Below, in pieces: positions 1-4,941 of a stretch of 5,053 bases of DNA. Position 1 is the stretch's first letter, and each line of letters begins with the position of its first letter. The notes below the pieces were generated by a model that searched no databases, was not told the DNA's origin, and saw only the letters and a program-made list of their open reading frames with translations. Both the position numbers and the translations under genes were made by a program. This DNA is from Thermoplasmata archaeon (lineage in GTDB: Archaea; Thermoplasmatota; DAOVMN01): assembly GCA_030630685.1 (NCBI GenBank), contig DAOVMN010000202.1, forward strand, positions 1-5,053. Direction: 5' to 3'.

Positions 1-44
1 CAAAGACCAAGAAAGACTGAAAATAACAGCCTACAACCATCTAC

Positions 45-65
45 AAAAAATCCGCGGAAATCCGC
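45..65 (-). terminator. Possible terminator for the leftward transporter-uppP operon
   Basis: Read leftward, a small hairpin (GCGGA, TT loop, TCCGC; bases 65-54) is followed within a few bases by a run of six T (bases 50-45). T-runs are the usual archaeal termination signal. The stem is only five pairs and is made of repeat-array units, so the fold may be incidental. The signal lies about 100 bases past the uppP stop codon. Confidence 0.3.
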
Positions 66-86
66 CAAATCCGTGTCATCCGCGTG
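50..86. repeat. Short tandem array of ATCCG-containing 9-10 base units
   Basis: Four consecutive units begin with ATCCG at 50, 60, 69 and 78 (ATCCGCGGAA, ATCCGCCAA, ATCCGTGTC, ATCCGCGTG), giving a period of 10, 9 and 9 bases. The array is noncoding and lies beyond the end of the uppP gene. Similar degenerate ATCCG/CGGAT arrays occur as dispersed intergenic repeats in many environmental genomes; that comparison is from memory and not checked here. Function is unknown. Confidence 0.6.
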
Positions 87-168
87 CAGAATTCAAGCAG
101 CAAAGGACGATACGAGATTGCTCTGCTGGAGAATACCAATAAATCTGGAATGCACCCTTTTTATCTTT

Positions 169-996
169 TTAAAATGATGCCGCTGCGATGACCAATATTC
201 CCACCACCCAGCAGTAGTACGAGAACAGATGAAGTTTACTTTTTCTGATAACGCGGAGCAGGGCCTGAATAGCAAAATATCCAACGATCATTGCGGTTAT
301 CGTACCGATAATCGTGGGTATCAGTTCAATTTCTTCGACCTCCGAAAGCACTGCCCATGTCTGGAGGATGGCCGCCCCTAAGATTGCCGGAATGAACAAC
401 AGGAACGAATATCTTGTTACAAGCTCCTTGTCCAGGCCTGCAAAGATGCCCGTGGCGATGGTGCTGCCGGATCGGGAGACCCCCGGAATGATTGCAACAC
501 CCTGCATTGTACCGATGAGCAGCGCTTCCCTTACCGTCATTTCCCGTATTCCAATGCGGTGGGAAGGGGCAACCTTTTTTGTAAAAAAGAGATAGAACCC
601 CGTGCCAACGAGAGCAATACCCACAATCAGAAGATTGGAGTACAGGGATTCGAGAGGCCCTCTGAACACCAGTCCGATGATGGTGGTCGGGATGGTGCCC
701 ACGATAATGAGGAAGGCAAAGTGATGCTCGTCTTCTTTTAAAGTCTCGGAAAATGGAACGCCCTTCGTTAGCTCCCGGATAATCTCCGAGAATGCCTTCA
801 CCACATTCACCACCTCGCCTCGGAACACCCACACCACCACGAAGAGCGTGCCCAGGTGTACCATGGCGTCGAAGAAAAGAGGGGCCTCCATCCCCATAAA
901 TTCCTGGGCAATGACAAGGTGCCCGGACGAGCTCACCGGCAGCCATTCGGTGAGGCCTTGAATGATCCCTAATAATATTGCCTGGAGCAGATTCAT
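169..996 (-). CDS. uppP: Undecaprenyl-diphosphatase (UppP/BacA family)
   Basis: This is an integral membrane phosphatase that converts a C55-type polyprenyl diphosphate to the monophosphate so the glycan carrier lipid can be reused; in an archaeon the substrate is likely a dolichyl- or polyprenyl-type carrier (inference). The 275 residues match the family length. Family motifs are complete: QGLTE at 13-17 (the (E/Q)xxxE motif), PVSSSGH at 20-26 with the conserved His26, and PGVSRSGST at 171-179 with Arg175. Hydrophobic segments lie near 46-58, 93-111, 119-138, 158-182, 196-216, 226-249 and 258-274. The ATG at 996 is preferred over an in-frame ATG 19 codons upstream: that extension is a Gly/Arg-rich hydrophilic stretch inside the neighbouring gene, and MNLLQA is the normal family N-terminus. 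A GGAGG sits 10 bases ahead of the ATG. The start overlaps the stop of the upstream DUF368 gene as ATGA, implying coupled translation. Confidence 0.95.
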   Translation of the reverse strand: MNLLQAILLGIIQGLTEWLPVSSSGHLVIAQEFMGMEAPLFFDAMVHLGTLFVVVWVFRGEVVNVVKAFSEIIRELTKGVPFSETLKEDEHHFAFLIIVGTIPTTIIGLVFRGPLESLYSNLLIVGIALVGTGFYLFFTKKVAPSHRIGIREMTVREALLIGTMQGVAIIPGVSRSGSTIATGIFAGLDKELVTRYSFLLFIPAILGAAILQTWAVLSEVEEIELIPTIIGTITAMIVGYFAIQALLRVIRKSKLHLFSYYCWVVGILVIAAASF

Positions 997-1892
997 GGCC
1001 CCACCCCCTCCACCTCGATCCCTAACTTTTCCTCGATCTCGCGGGATCTCCATTCGATAATCCCTACAATTAGGAAACCAATTACCGCTGTTAGAAGGAG
1101 AAGGGAAACATCTCCTACGGCACTCGGGTCGGCACTTCCTCCGATCTTCTCTGCCGGCACACGAAGAGCGCCAAGCATGAGCCCGAATAAGAAGGCCATG
1201 GTAACAGATCTATGATGCGAGATCATGTGGTCAAGCAGCCTGGAGAATGCCAAAAGCCCAAGAACCGCGCCTGTTAAGAAAGTAATGATATCCTTTATGT
1301 CTCTATTATTAAGCGCATCGAGCATGTAGTGGTACTGGCCAAGGATGAGGAGGATTAACGAGCCCGAGATGCCGGGAAGGATCATGGCGCAGATCGCTAT
1401 TCCCCCGGAGAGGAATATCACGATTGGGGAGTGGTTCCCCTCTATTTCCTCGATCCCCACAATGAGGAATACGAGAAAGAAGCCCAAGACACAGGAAATG
1501 ATATGCCTGATATCGATCCTCTCCACATATTTTGACACGATCCCTGCTGAGGCGAGGATCAACCCAAAGAAGAACGCATAGGTGGGTGCGGTATGGTTCT
1601 CAAGCAGGAATTCGATGATCTGTGCCAGCACAAGGAATGCCAGAATAATGCCAAAAACCAGGGGAAAGAGCAGCGGGAAATCAATGGCTTTGAGGTTCTC
1701 CCTGGCAGCCTTGACATCCCCTTTAAGGAAGTGGTAGGCGAATTTGAAATCAATGCCTCGAATGGCATGAATGAGCCGCTCGTATATCCCGGTAATAAGG
1801 GCCATGGTGCCCCCGGAGACCCCTGGTATGATGTCAGCCATCCCCATCAATATGCCCTTGAGGAAGATGATGAAGGACTCCGGCAGCTTCAA
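993..1892 (-). CDS. DUF368-family polyprenyl-phosphate transporter (PopT-like)
   Basis: This 299-residue polytopic membrane protein belongs to the DUF368 family. Bacterial members (called PopT) are reported to carry undecaprenyl phosphate back across the membrane; assigning that role here rests on family membership and the neighbouring uppP. The signature ADIIPGVSGGTM lies at 19-30 and a second copy, ILPGISGSLILLILGQY, at 171-187. The first half (17-44) and the second (about 167-194) align at an offset of 150. YAFFFGLILAS (105-115) also resembles MAFLFGLMLGA (232-242). The protein is therefore an internal duplication. The start codon is TTG: an in-frame TAA lies immediately upstream, a GAGGTG motif sits six bases before the TTG, and the next ATG (codon 16) would remove part of the first conserved segment. 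It is the first gene of a leftward pair whose TGA overlaps the uppP ATG. Confidence 0.9.
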   Translation of the reverse strand: MKLPESFIIFLKGILMGMADIIPGVSGGTMALITGIYERLIHAIRGIDFKFAYHFLKGDVKAARENLKAIDFPLLFPLVFGIILAFLVLAQIIEFLLENHTAPTYAFFFGLILASAGIVSKYVERIDIRHIISCVLGFFLVFLIVGIEEIEGNHSPIVIFLSGGIAICAMILPGISGSLILLILGQYHYMLDALNNRDIKDIITFLTGAVLGLLAFSRLLDHMISHHRSVTMAFLFGLMLGALRVPAEKIGGSADPSAVGDVSLLLLTAVIGFLIVGIIEWRSREIEEKLGIEVEGVGP

Positions 1893-1898
1893 TTAATG

Positions 1899-1904
1899 CA
1901 CCTC
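1899..1904 (-). promoter_or_regulatory. Ribosome-binding site deciding the TTG start of the DUF368 gene
   Basis: GAGGTG on the minus strand lies six bases before the TTG at 1892-1890. The intervening CATTAA includes an in-frame TAA directly abutting the TTG. No start further upstream in this frame is possible, so this site supports the rare TTG start. Confidence 0.75.
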
Positions 1905-2072
1905 GAAAGAAAAGGATTTGATTGAGTCCTTGAAGGAGGGCACGAATCTCGAAACGTTTTCTTCAGAATTTCAGTAAGTCTCATAGGATACACCGGGATT
2001 CTTCTTTTCGAAAATCTGGATTTTTTATTTCGGGATTCAGGAAGTGTATTTAATCCTTTCCAGAAAATCCAC
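1905..2072 (-). promoter_or_regulatory. Upstream control region of the DUF368-uppP operon
   Basis: This noncoding gap between the taw1 stop and the DUF368 gene must hold the operon promoter if transcription does not read through from taw1. Candidate TATA-like elements on the minus strand are TTAAATAC (near 2054-2047, preceded by purine-rich GAAAGGA) and AAATAAAAAA (near 2030-2021). Both would give a leader over 100 bases long. The region also holds a perfect dyad, AAAATC-TG-GATTTT (2011-2024), and a direct repeat CGGGATTC at 1994-2001 and 2031-2038. No single promoter stands out. Confidence 0.35.
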
Positions 2073-3005
2073 CTAAACTCTGGTTATTTTTGTATCCCCC
2101 TCGTTTCTGGCAAGAAGGGTAACCCGACTGGCCTCCTGCTCGCTCATCAGGGTATAACCAAGCTCCTCCCCGAGTCTCCTTGAAAAATCCCTGATCTCTT
2201 CATGGAACGGCATATTGGCCAGGGACATCCGCAGCCTCGATGCCCCAACGAACATATATCCCTTGGGTTCCACAAACATGGGCCCCGCCAACCGATCAAG
2301 TGCGGCATATTCTCTTTCAAACCCCAGGTTCCACCCCTTCACCAGGGTGTGGCGGATTACCGTCCTGGTATCCAATGAAGGAAGGAGTTTCAGGGTCTCC
2401 ATCAACTTCTCCCACGCATTCGGGATCAGGGGTATGCAGAGTCTCCGGAGAATCCCGGGATCGGGCGCTGCCACCGTCACATAGAGCTGGGTGGGCAGTG
2501 GATCAAGTTCTTCCAATACCTTTGGAAGGGTCCCATTGGTAACAAGGAATGTAGTCATCCCTCTTCTTCTGCATTCTGCTATGAACTCTCCCAGCCTCGG
2601 ATAGATCGTGGGTTCCCCTGAAAGAGAGATAGCGACCTGATTTGGATTCCAGGCCTCCTCCCACATTTCTTTGCTTACCCGAGAATCGCCCTTCAGTCCA
2701 ATGATGAGTCTCCTATGGGCATCAATCGCCTCGTCTATAAGCCTGACCGGGTCATCCACACTCTCGATGTGGGTCTGACTGAAGTTCTGGACCCTCCAGC
2801 AGAATAAGCAGTTCTCTGTGCACTGGTCCACCGTGGGGGTCATCTGAAGGCAGCGATGGGAGGAGATGCCGTAGAAGCTCTCCTTGTAACACGGTCTGCC
2901 TCTTAGGAGTTTCTCCTTGAGCCAGTGACAGGTCTTTACCGCGCCATTCTCTCCAATAATACGGTAGTGCTGTTTCTCAAGCCTTTTTTTGATTTCAGGG
3001 TCCAT
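2073..3005 (-). CDS. taw1: tRNA 4-demethylwyosine synthase (archaeal TYW1)
   Basis: This radical-SAM enzyme uses pyruvate and SAM to turn N1-methylguanosine-37 of tRNA-Phe into 4-demethylwyosine, the tricyclic first intermediate of wyosine bases that support reading-frame maintenance. The 310 residues are nearly the length of the Methanocaldococcus jannaschii enzyme (311). Cys62, Cys66 and Cys69 (CTENCLFC) form the CxxxCxxC site for the SAM-binding [4Fe-4S] cluster. Cys26, Cys39 and Cys52 match the positions for the second cluster, and Lys41 follows in CYK at the position proposed to bind pyruvate. SLSGEPTIYP at 128-137 carries the SAM-contacting GEP element. The ATG at 3005 is chosen over a TTG 16 codons upstream because the M. 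jannaschii protein aligns from this Met and the TTG would overlap the preceding small gene; a GGAGA lies about 10 bases before the ATG. The enzyme follows a 54-residue gene with a 31-base gap, probably in the same transcript. Confidence 0.97.
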   Translation of the reverse strand: MDPEIKKRLEKQHYRIIGENGAVKTCHWLKEKLLRGRPCYKESFYGISSHRCLQMTPTVDQCTENCLFCWRVQNFSQTHIESVDDPVRLIDEAIDAHRRLIIGLKGDSRVSKEMWEEAWNPNQVAISLSGEPTIYPRLGEFIAECRRRGMTTFLVTNGTLPKVLEELDPLPTQLYVTVAAPDPGILRRLCIPLIPNAWEKLMETLKLLPSLDTRTVIRHTLVKGWNLGFEREYAALDRLAGPMFVEPKGYMFVGASRLRMSLANMPFHEEIRDFSRRLGEELGYTLMSEQEASRVTLLARNEGDTKITRV

Positions 3006-3036
3006 GGATGACGTTCTCCACGGCTTAACCGGCCAT

Positions 3037-3201
3037 TTAAACGAGTGCTTCAAACTCGTCCGCTAGTTCTGCGAATAGCTGCTCGAGCACTCCTTCGAGG
3101 GAATGGTTCGTGAATTTTCTTTTGCCGAGTTCTGATTTTACCTTTGCTATGATAACCTCTCCGTCCTGCACTATATCGATATGGCATAAAGGCACTTCCA
3201 T
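3037..3201 (-). CDS. Uncharacterised 54-residue protein upstream of taw1
   Basis: This small ORF starts with ATG at 3201 and ends with TAA at 3039-3037. I do not recognise its family. The first half (about 5-24) looks like a beta-hairpin: CHIDIVQDGEVIIAKVKS alternates hydrophobic and polar residues around a DG turn. A basic GKRKF patch (26-30) follows, then an acidic amphipathic helix containing LEGVLEQLFAELADEFEAL (35-53). There is no signal peptide or membrane segment, so it should be a soluble cytoplasmic protein. Evidence that it is real: a full GGAGG eight bases before the ATG, an archaeal promoter about 55 bases upstream, a sensible predicted fold and compact placement 31 bases ahead of taw1. 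A role with Taw1 or in tRNA binding is possible from position alone and is not demonstrated. Confidence 0.75.
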   Translation of the reverse strand: MEVPLCHIDIVQDGEVIIAKVKSELGKRKFTNHSLEGVLEQLFAELADEFEALV

Positions 3202-3253
3202 AAGATTAACCTCCAGAAAAAGATTCGAGATGGACGAGGCGTTTTAGTGTCAT

Positions 3254-3261
3254 TATTTAAA
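3254..3261 (-). promoter_or_regulatory. Archaeal TATA box for the small-ORF/taw1 operon
   Basis: TTTAAATA on the minus strand sits in an AT-rich TTAAATTTAAATAATG stretch (3266-3251), preceded by purine-rich AGAAGGG suited to a TFB-recognition element. Transcription would begin about 26 bases downstream, near 3231. That leaves a leader of about 30 bases carrying the GGAGG at 3214-3210 before the ATG at 3201. Spacing agrees with standard archaeal promoters. Confidence 0.65.
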
Positions 3262-3266
3262 TTTAA

Positions 3267-3501
3267 CCCTTCTGTCCGATCAACCGCTATTACTGCCGCC
3301 CTCTGCCGCCCACACATCCCCGGAGTTCGGGCGCACGGTCATTTATCTTTGGAGCGATTATCGGTATTCTTATCCGGGTCTGGAAGCCTTGTCGAGGACT
3401 TCGTCCTCAACCGGCACTCGAACAAGTTCTCATGCCTCACAACATTCTTGGCACCAAACCGTTCGATTAGGAATTGTTCTATCTGTTTTTCGTCTGATAA
3501 A
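3267..3501. other. Gene-poor stretch between the taw1 operon and the flavin-reductase fragment
   Basis: No gene can be named here. A minus-strand ORF (3527-3339, 62 residues, starting MPGITAGIDLSDEKQIEQFL) has protein-like amphipathic composition in its first 40 residues. It has no ribosome-binding site and degenerates into a polar tail ending NRSKDK; it may be a remnant. Near the right-hand gene the stretch contains a two-copy 10-base tandem, (A/T)CTGCCGCCC, at 3292-3311. The hairpin and inverted repeat are listed separately. Confidence 0.5.
3391..3411 (-). other. Hairpin with 9-pair stem and GAA loop
   Basis: Read on the minus strand, GTTGAGGAC-GAA-GTCCTCGAC forms a nine-pair stem with a three-base loop. 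One pair is G-U on this strand but would be a C-A mismatch on the plus strand, so the fold favours a leftward RNA. No T-run follows, so it does not look like a standard terminator. It could be a piece of a decayed RNA or coding sequence. Confidence 0.35.
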
Positions 3502-3532
3502 TCAATCCCCGCCGTTATTCCAGGCATGAGAA
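3427..3532. repeat. Perfect 11-bp inverted repeat bounding 84 bases
   Basis: TTCTCATGCCT at 3427-3437 is exactly reverse-complemented by AGGCATGAGAA at 3522-3532. The arms enclose 84 bases just downstream of the flavin-reductase fragment. No target-site duplication is visible at the outer edges (ACAAG on the left, GTGAT on the right), so a mobile-element origin is not supported directly. A chance match of this length is possible in 5 kb, though less likely at this distance. Confidence 0.4.
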
Positions 3533-3711
3533 GTGATTTTGCTATTCCCCGGTTTCTTGGGTCCCGGGCATTCCTCGATTATTGGGGCACCCGTTTCCGG
3601 CCCTGGCACGGGTGTGAGACCGCACTTTTCAAACTTGTCCACATTCCTTCCAGAGATCGTTCCGCAGATGTCCACTCCCATCGCATTGAGGGCACCTGAT
3701 TCAAAGGACAT
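3502..3711 (-). pseudogene. Flavin-reductase-like (flavoredoxin family) internal fragment
   Basis: The 69-residue reading frame contains a stretch typical of the middle of flavin-reductase-like FMN-binding proteins: CGTISGRNVDKFEKCGLTPV (16-35) then GPETGAPIIEECP (37-49). After ECP the family normally continues straight into a (H/N)(F/L)EC(R/K) strand. Here the similarity stops and an unrelated PGPKKPGN tail runs to a TGA. The N-terminal flavin-binding half, normally about 90 residues, is also absent because the TPR gene ends 18 bases upstream. In another frame, at 3424-3413, the residues FECR do occur, which could be the continuation after an insertion and frameshift. Unexpectedly, the ATG has a full GGAGG seven bases upstream, so the relic may still be translated. 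Identification is from motif recall; loss of both ends argues against enzyme activity. Confidence 0.6.
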
Positions 3712-3729
3712 CCTATTCCCTCCCGAACC

Positions 3730-4491
3730 TTACCTTTGCCGATCGAGGTATTGCCTTGCGGTTTCGTTCCCAGGGTTCAGTTTCAGGGCCTTCTCGAAGC
3801 AGCAGGCAGCTTCCTGATATCCGGAAAGAGCCATCTGTGCCATTCCCTTGTTTGTCCAGGCATTGGAGGATCTCGGGCCAATAGAGACCGCCTTTTCATA
3901 TAACTTCAAGGCATCCTCGAATCTTCCCTCCTCCATGGCTTTATTTCCCTCTGACATGTATATGACGAATATCTCCTTCTTTCTCTCGAGGGCGACCCTT
4001 AGATTTATCTGGGCGGGCTCATAATCCGGATCGAACTCGGCGGCTTTCTTGAAGGACCCTATGGCCTGATCGATCTCATCCATTTTCAGCATGGCAAGGC
4101 CCCGGTTTGTCAGGGCTAACGGAAATATGGGATGGCGTTCCAGGACCTGGTCGTAGTGGATGATGGCCTTGTCGTATTCTCCATCATTAAGGAAACCCTC
4201 TGCCTTCCGAAAGTCCTGGTCTGCTGCATAGGCCCTCTCCATCCTCTGTCGAAGCCTTTGAAGATTCATGTTGGGAATATTATAATGAGGATCCAATTCA
4301 ATGGATTTCAGGTAGGCGTCCATTGCCTCCTCATCCCTTCCGAGCCTTGCCAGGGTGAGCCCCTTGTTATTCCAGGCTACCTTGTTGCCCGGAGAAAGCT
4401 CGATTGCCTTTTCATAGCAGGCGAGTGCTTCCGCATAATTCCTGGCACGGAAGGCCTGGTCGCCTTTTTCCACATGGCCCTGAGAATTCAT
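3730..4491 (-). CDS. Tetratricopeptide-repeat (TPR) protein
   Basis: This 253-residue all-helical protein has six TPR units in three pairs: about 4-37 and 38-71, 91-124 and 125-158, and 173-206 and 208-241. Typical signatures are visible, such as YEKAIELSPGN, AWNNKG, AWTNKG and FEKALKLNPGN. The pairs are separated by linkers with a shared xNLxxxxxR pattern (Leu77 and Leu164), giving a supermodule of about 87 residues. Such proteins are protein-binding scaffolds; no catalytic domain, signal peptide or membrane helix is present, so a cytoplasmic role is likely and the partner is unknown. The ATG at 4491 is preferred over a TTG two codons upstream. There is no ribosome-binding site before either, and a TATA-like TTTAATA is centred 27 bases before the ATG, which fits a leaderless mRNA. 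The gene reads leftward, diverging from the YggS remnant and hsdM. Confidence 0.9.
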   Translation of the reverse strand: MNSQGHVEKGDQAFRARNYAEALACYEKAIELSPGNKVAWNNKGLTLARLGRDEEAMDAYLKSIELDPHYNIPNMNLQRLRQRMERAYAADQDFRKAEGFLNDGEYDKAIIHYDQVLERHPIFPLALTNRGLAMLKMDEIDQAIGSFKKAAEFDPDYEPAQINLRVALERKKEIFVIYMSEGNKAMEEGRFEDALKLYEKAVSIGPRSSNAWTNKGMAQMALSGYQEAACCFEKALKLNPGNETARQYLDRQR

Positions 4492-4514
4492 TGTCAAGGG
4501 ATTTCATTACAAGG

Positions 4515-4521
4515 TATTAAA
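4515..4521 (-). promoter_or_regulatory. TATA box of the TPR gene, placed for a leaderless transcript
   Basis: TTTAATA on the minus strand is preceded by purine-rich AGAAAC, which resembles a TFB-recognition element. Its centre lies 27 bases from the A of the ATG at 4491, the usual distance from TATA box to transcript start. With no Shine-Dalgarno sequence in between, transcription probably begins at or next to the start codon. Confidence 0.5.
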
Positions 4522-4643
4522 GTTTCTGAAGAAATGCAGGTGGGGATGGTGTTCAGGTCGAAACCTGAAAACAAGCTTACAATCTGAGTAGCGGGATGGA
4601 GCTTGTCCCCTGGGATCCCGAGGATCCTGTGCAGGAGCCCTAA

Positions 4644-4832
4644 GCGCCGAAGGATGAAAATGTGCTAAGGGCGTGTTTCTCCGGGCTACGTAGGCTACGG
4701 GATGAGCTCCACGAGTCCTTTGCCTTCGGCTGGCGTGAGCTCTCGATGGGGATGACCAACGATTATCGTTTAGCCCCACTATAAGGGGCTACTATGGTTC
4801 TGATTGGTCGGGCGGTTTTCGAGGCGCCATAA
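4644..4832 (+). pseudogene. C-terminal remnant of a YggS/PROSC-type PLP-binding protein
   Basis: Reading in one frame from 4644, the sequence gives ENVLRACFSGLRRLRDEL, then RELSMGMTNDYRLA, then after an in-frame TAA (4782-4784) GATMVLIGRAVF, ending at TAA 4830-4832. This follows the conserved end of YggS/PLPBP proteins (LSMGMSxDYxxAxxxGATMVRIGxAIFG), which bind pyridoxal phosphate and maintain its homeostasis. Signs of decay are the internal stop where the family has Glu-Gly, Leu in place of the phosphate-proximal Arg in MVRIG, Glu for Gly near the end, and a TAA at 4641-4643 cutting off the frame upstream. The N-terminal roughly 150 residues with the PLP lysine are absent. Open sequence at 4581-4640 in the same frame (MELVPWDPEDPVQEP) is not clearly family-like. 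Confidence 0.75.
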
Positions 4833-4835
4833 ACG

Positions 4836-4847
4836 ATAAATATATAT
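4836..4847 (+). promoter_or_regulatory. TATA box for hsdM
   Basis: ATAAATATATAT is the most AT-rich run in this part of the window and lies just past the YggS remnant. A transcript would start about 26 bases downstream, near 4868-4872, leaving a leader of about 70 bases. It abuts the left arm of the inverted repeat at 4850-4859, so a protein bound to that arm could block or aid initiation. Confidence 0.55.
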
Positions 4848-4849
4848 CC

Positions 4850-4906
4850 CCAAATATCCTTTCCTGATCCCGACTGACACTCTTTATCCTGATCCCGGAT
4901 ATTTGG
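4850..4906. repeat. Perfect 10-bp inverted repeat upstream of hsdM
   Basis: CCAAATATCC at 4850-4859 is exactly matched in inverse orientation by GGATATTTGG at 4897-4906, separated by 37 bases. The right arm ends 35 bases before the hsdM start codon. Each arm also contains a TATA-like AATAT core. The layout could be a paired operator; if the transcript starts upstream of the left arm it could also form a long-loop RNA hairpin. Confidence 0.6.
4862..4897. repeat. 11-bp direct repeat between the inverted-repeat arms
   Basis: TCCTGATCCCG occurs at 4862-4872 and again at 4887-4897, 25 bases apart. Both copies are preceded by a CTTT tract (CTTT-CC and CTTTATCC). The second copy ends on the first base of the right inverted-repeat arm. 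The nesting of direct repeats inside inverted repeats suggests regulator binding sites. Confidence 0.6.
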
Positions 4907-4941
4907 TGCAAAAGTGGACATCTTGAACCGGAGGAAAAGGG

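Noticed and set aside
1..168. A CRISPR array or tRNA gene in the left intergenic region
   Set aside because: The repeats are 9-10 bases with no spacers, and no cloverleaf can be drawn.
326..946. Long minus-strand reading frame of 206 residues within uppP
   Set aside because: It is the alternate frame of uppP, which carries all the family motifs; the alternate product is rich in His, Gly and Arg with no recognisable domain.
997..1053. A 19-residue N-terminal extension of UppP from an upstream ATG
   Set aside because: It is Gly/Arg-rich and hydrophilic, lies inside the DUF368 gene, and the family normally starts at the MNLLQA position.
2030..2045. Resemblance of CCTGAATCCCG (minus strand) ahead of the DUF368 gene to CCTGATCCCG ahead of hsdM
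   Set aside because: The two differ by an indel and the shared core is short, so a common regulator is not supported.
3006..3053. A 16-residue extension of Taw1 from a TTG
   Set aside because: It would overlap the end of the 54-residue gene, and the M. jannaschii enzyme aligns from the ATG at 3005.
3247..3699. Plus-strand reading frame of 150 residues
   Set aside because: It lies opposite the flavin-reductase fragment, has no ribosome-binding site and shows no domain; the recognisable protein motif is on the minus strand.
4132..4587. Plus-strand reading frame of 151 residues opposite the TPR gene
   Set aside because: It is the antisense shadow of clear TPR repeats.
4507..4779. Minus-strand reading frame of 90 residues
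   Set aside because: It has Arg/His/Pro-rich composition typical of antisense frames and lies opposite the YggS remnant.
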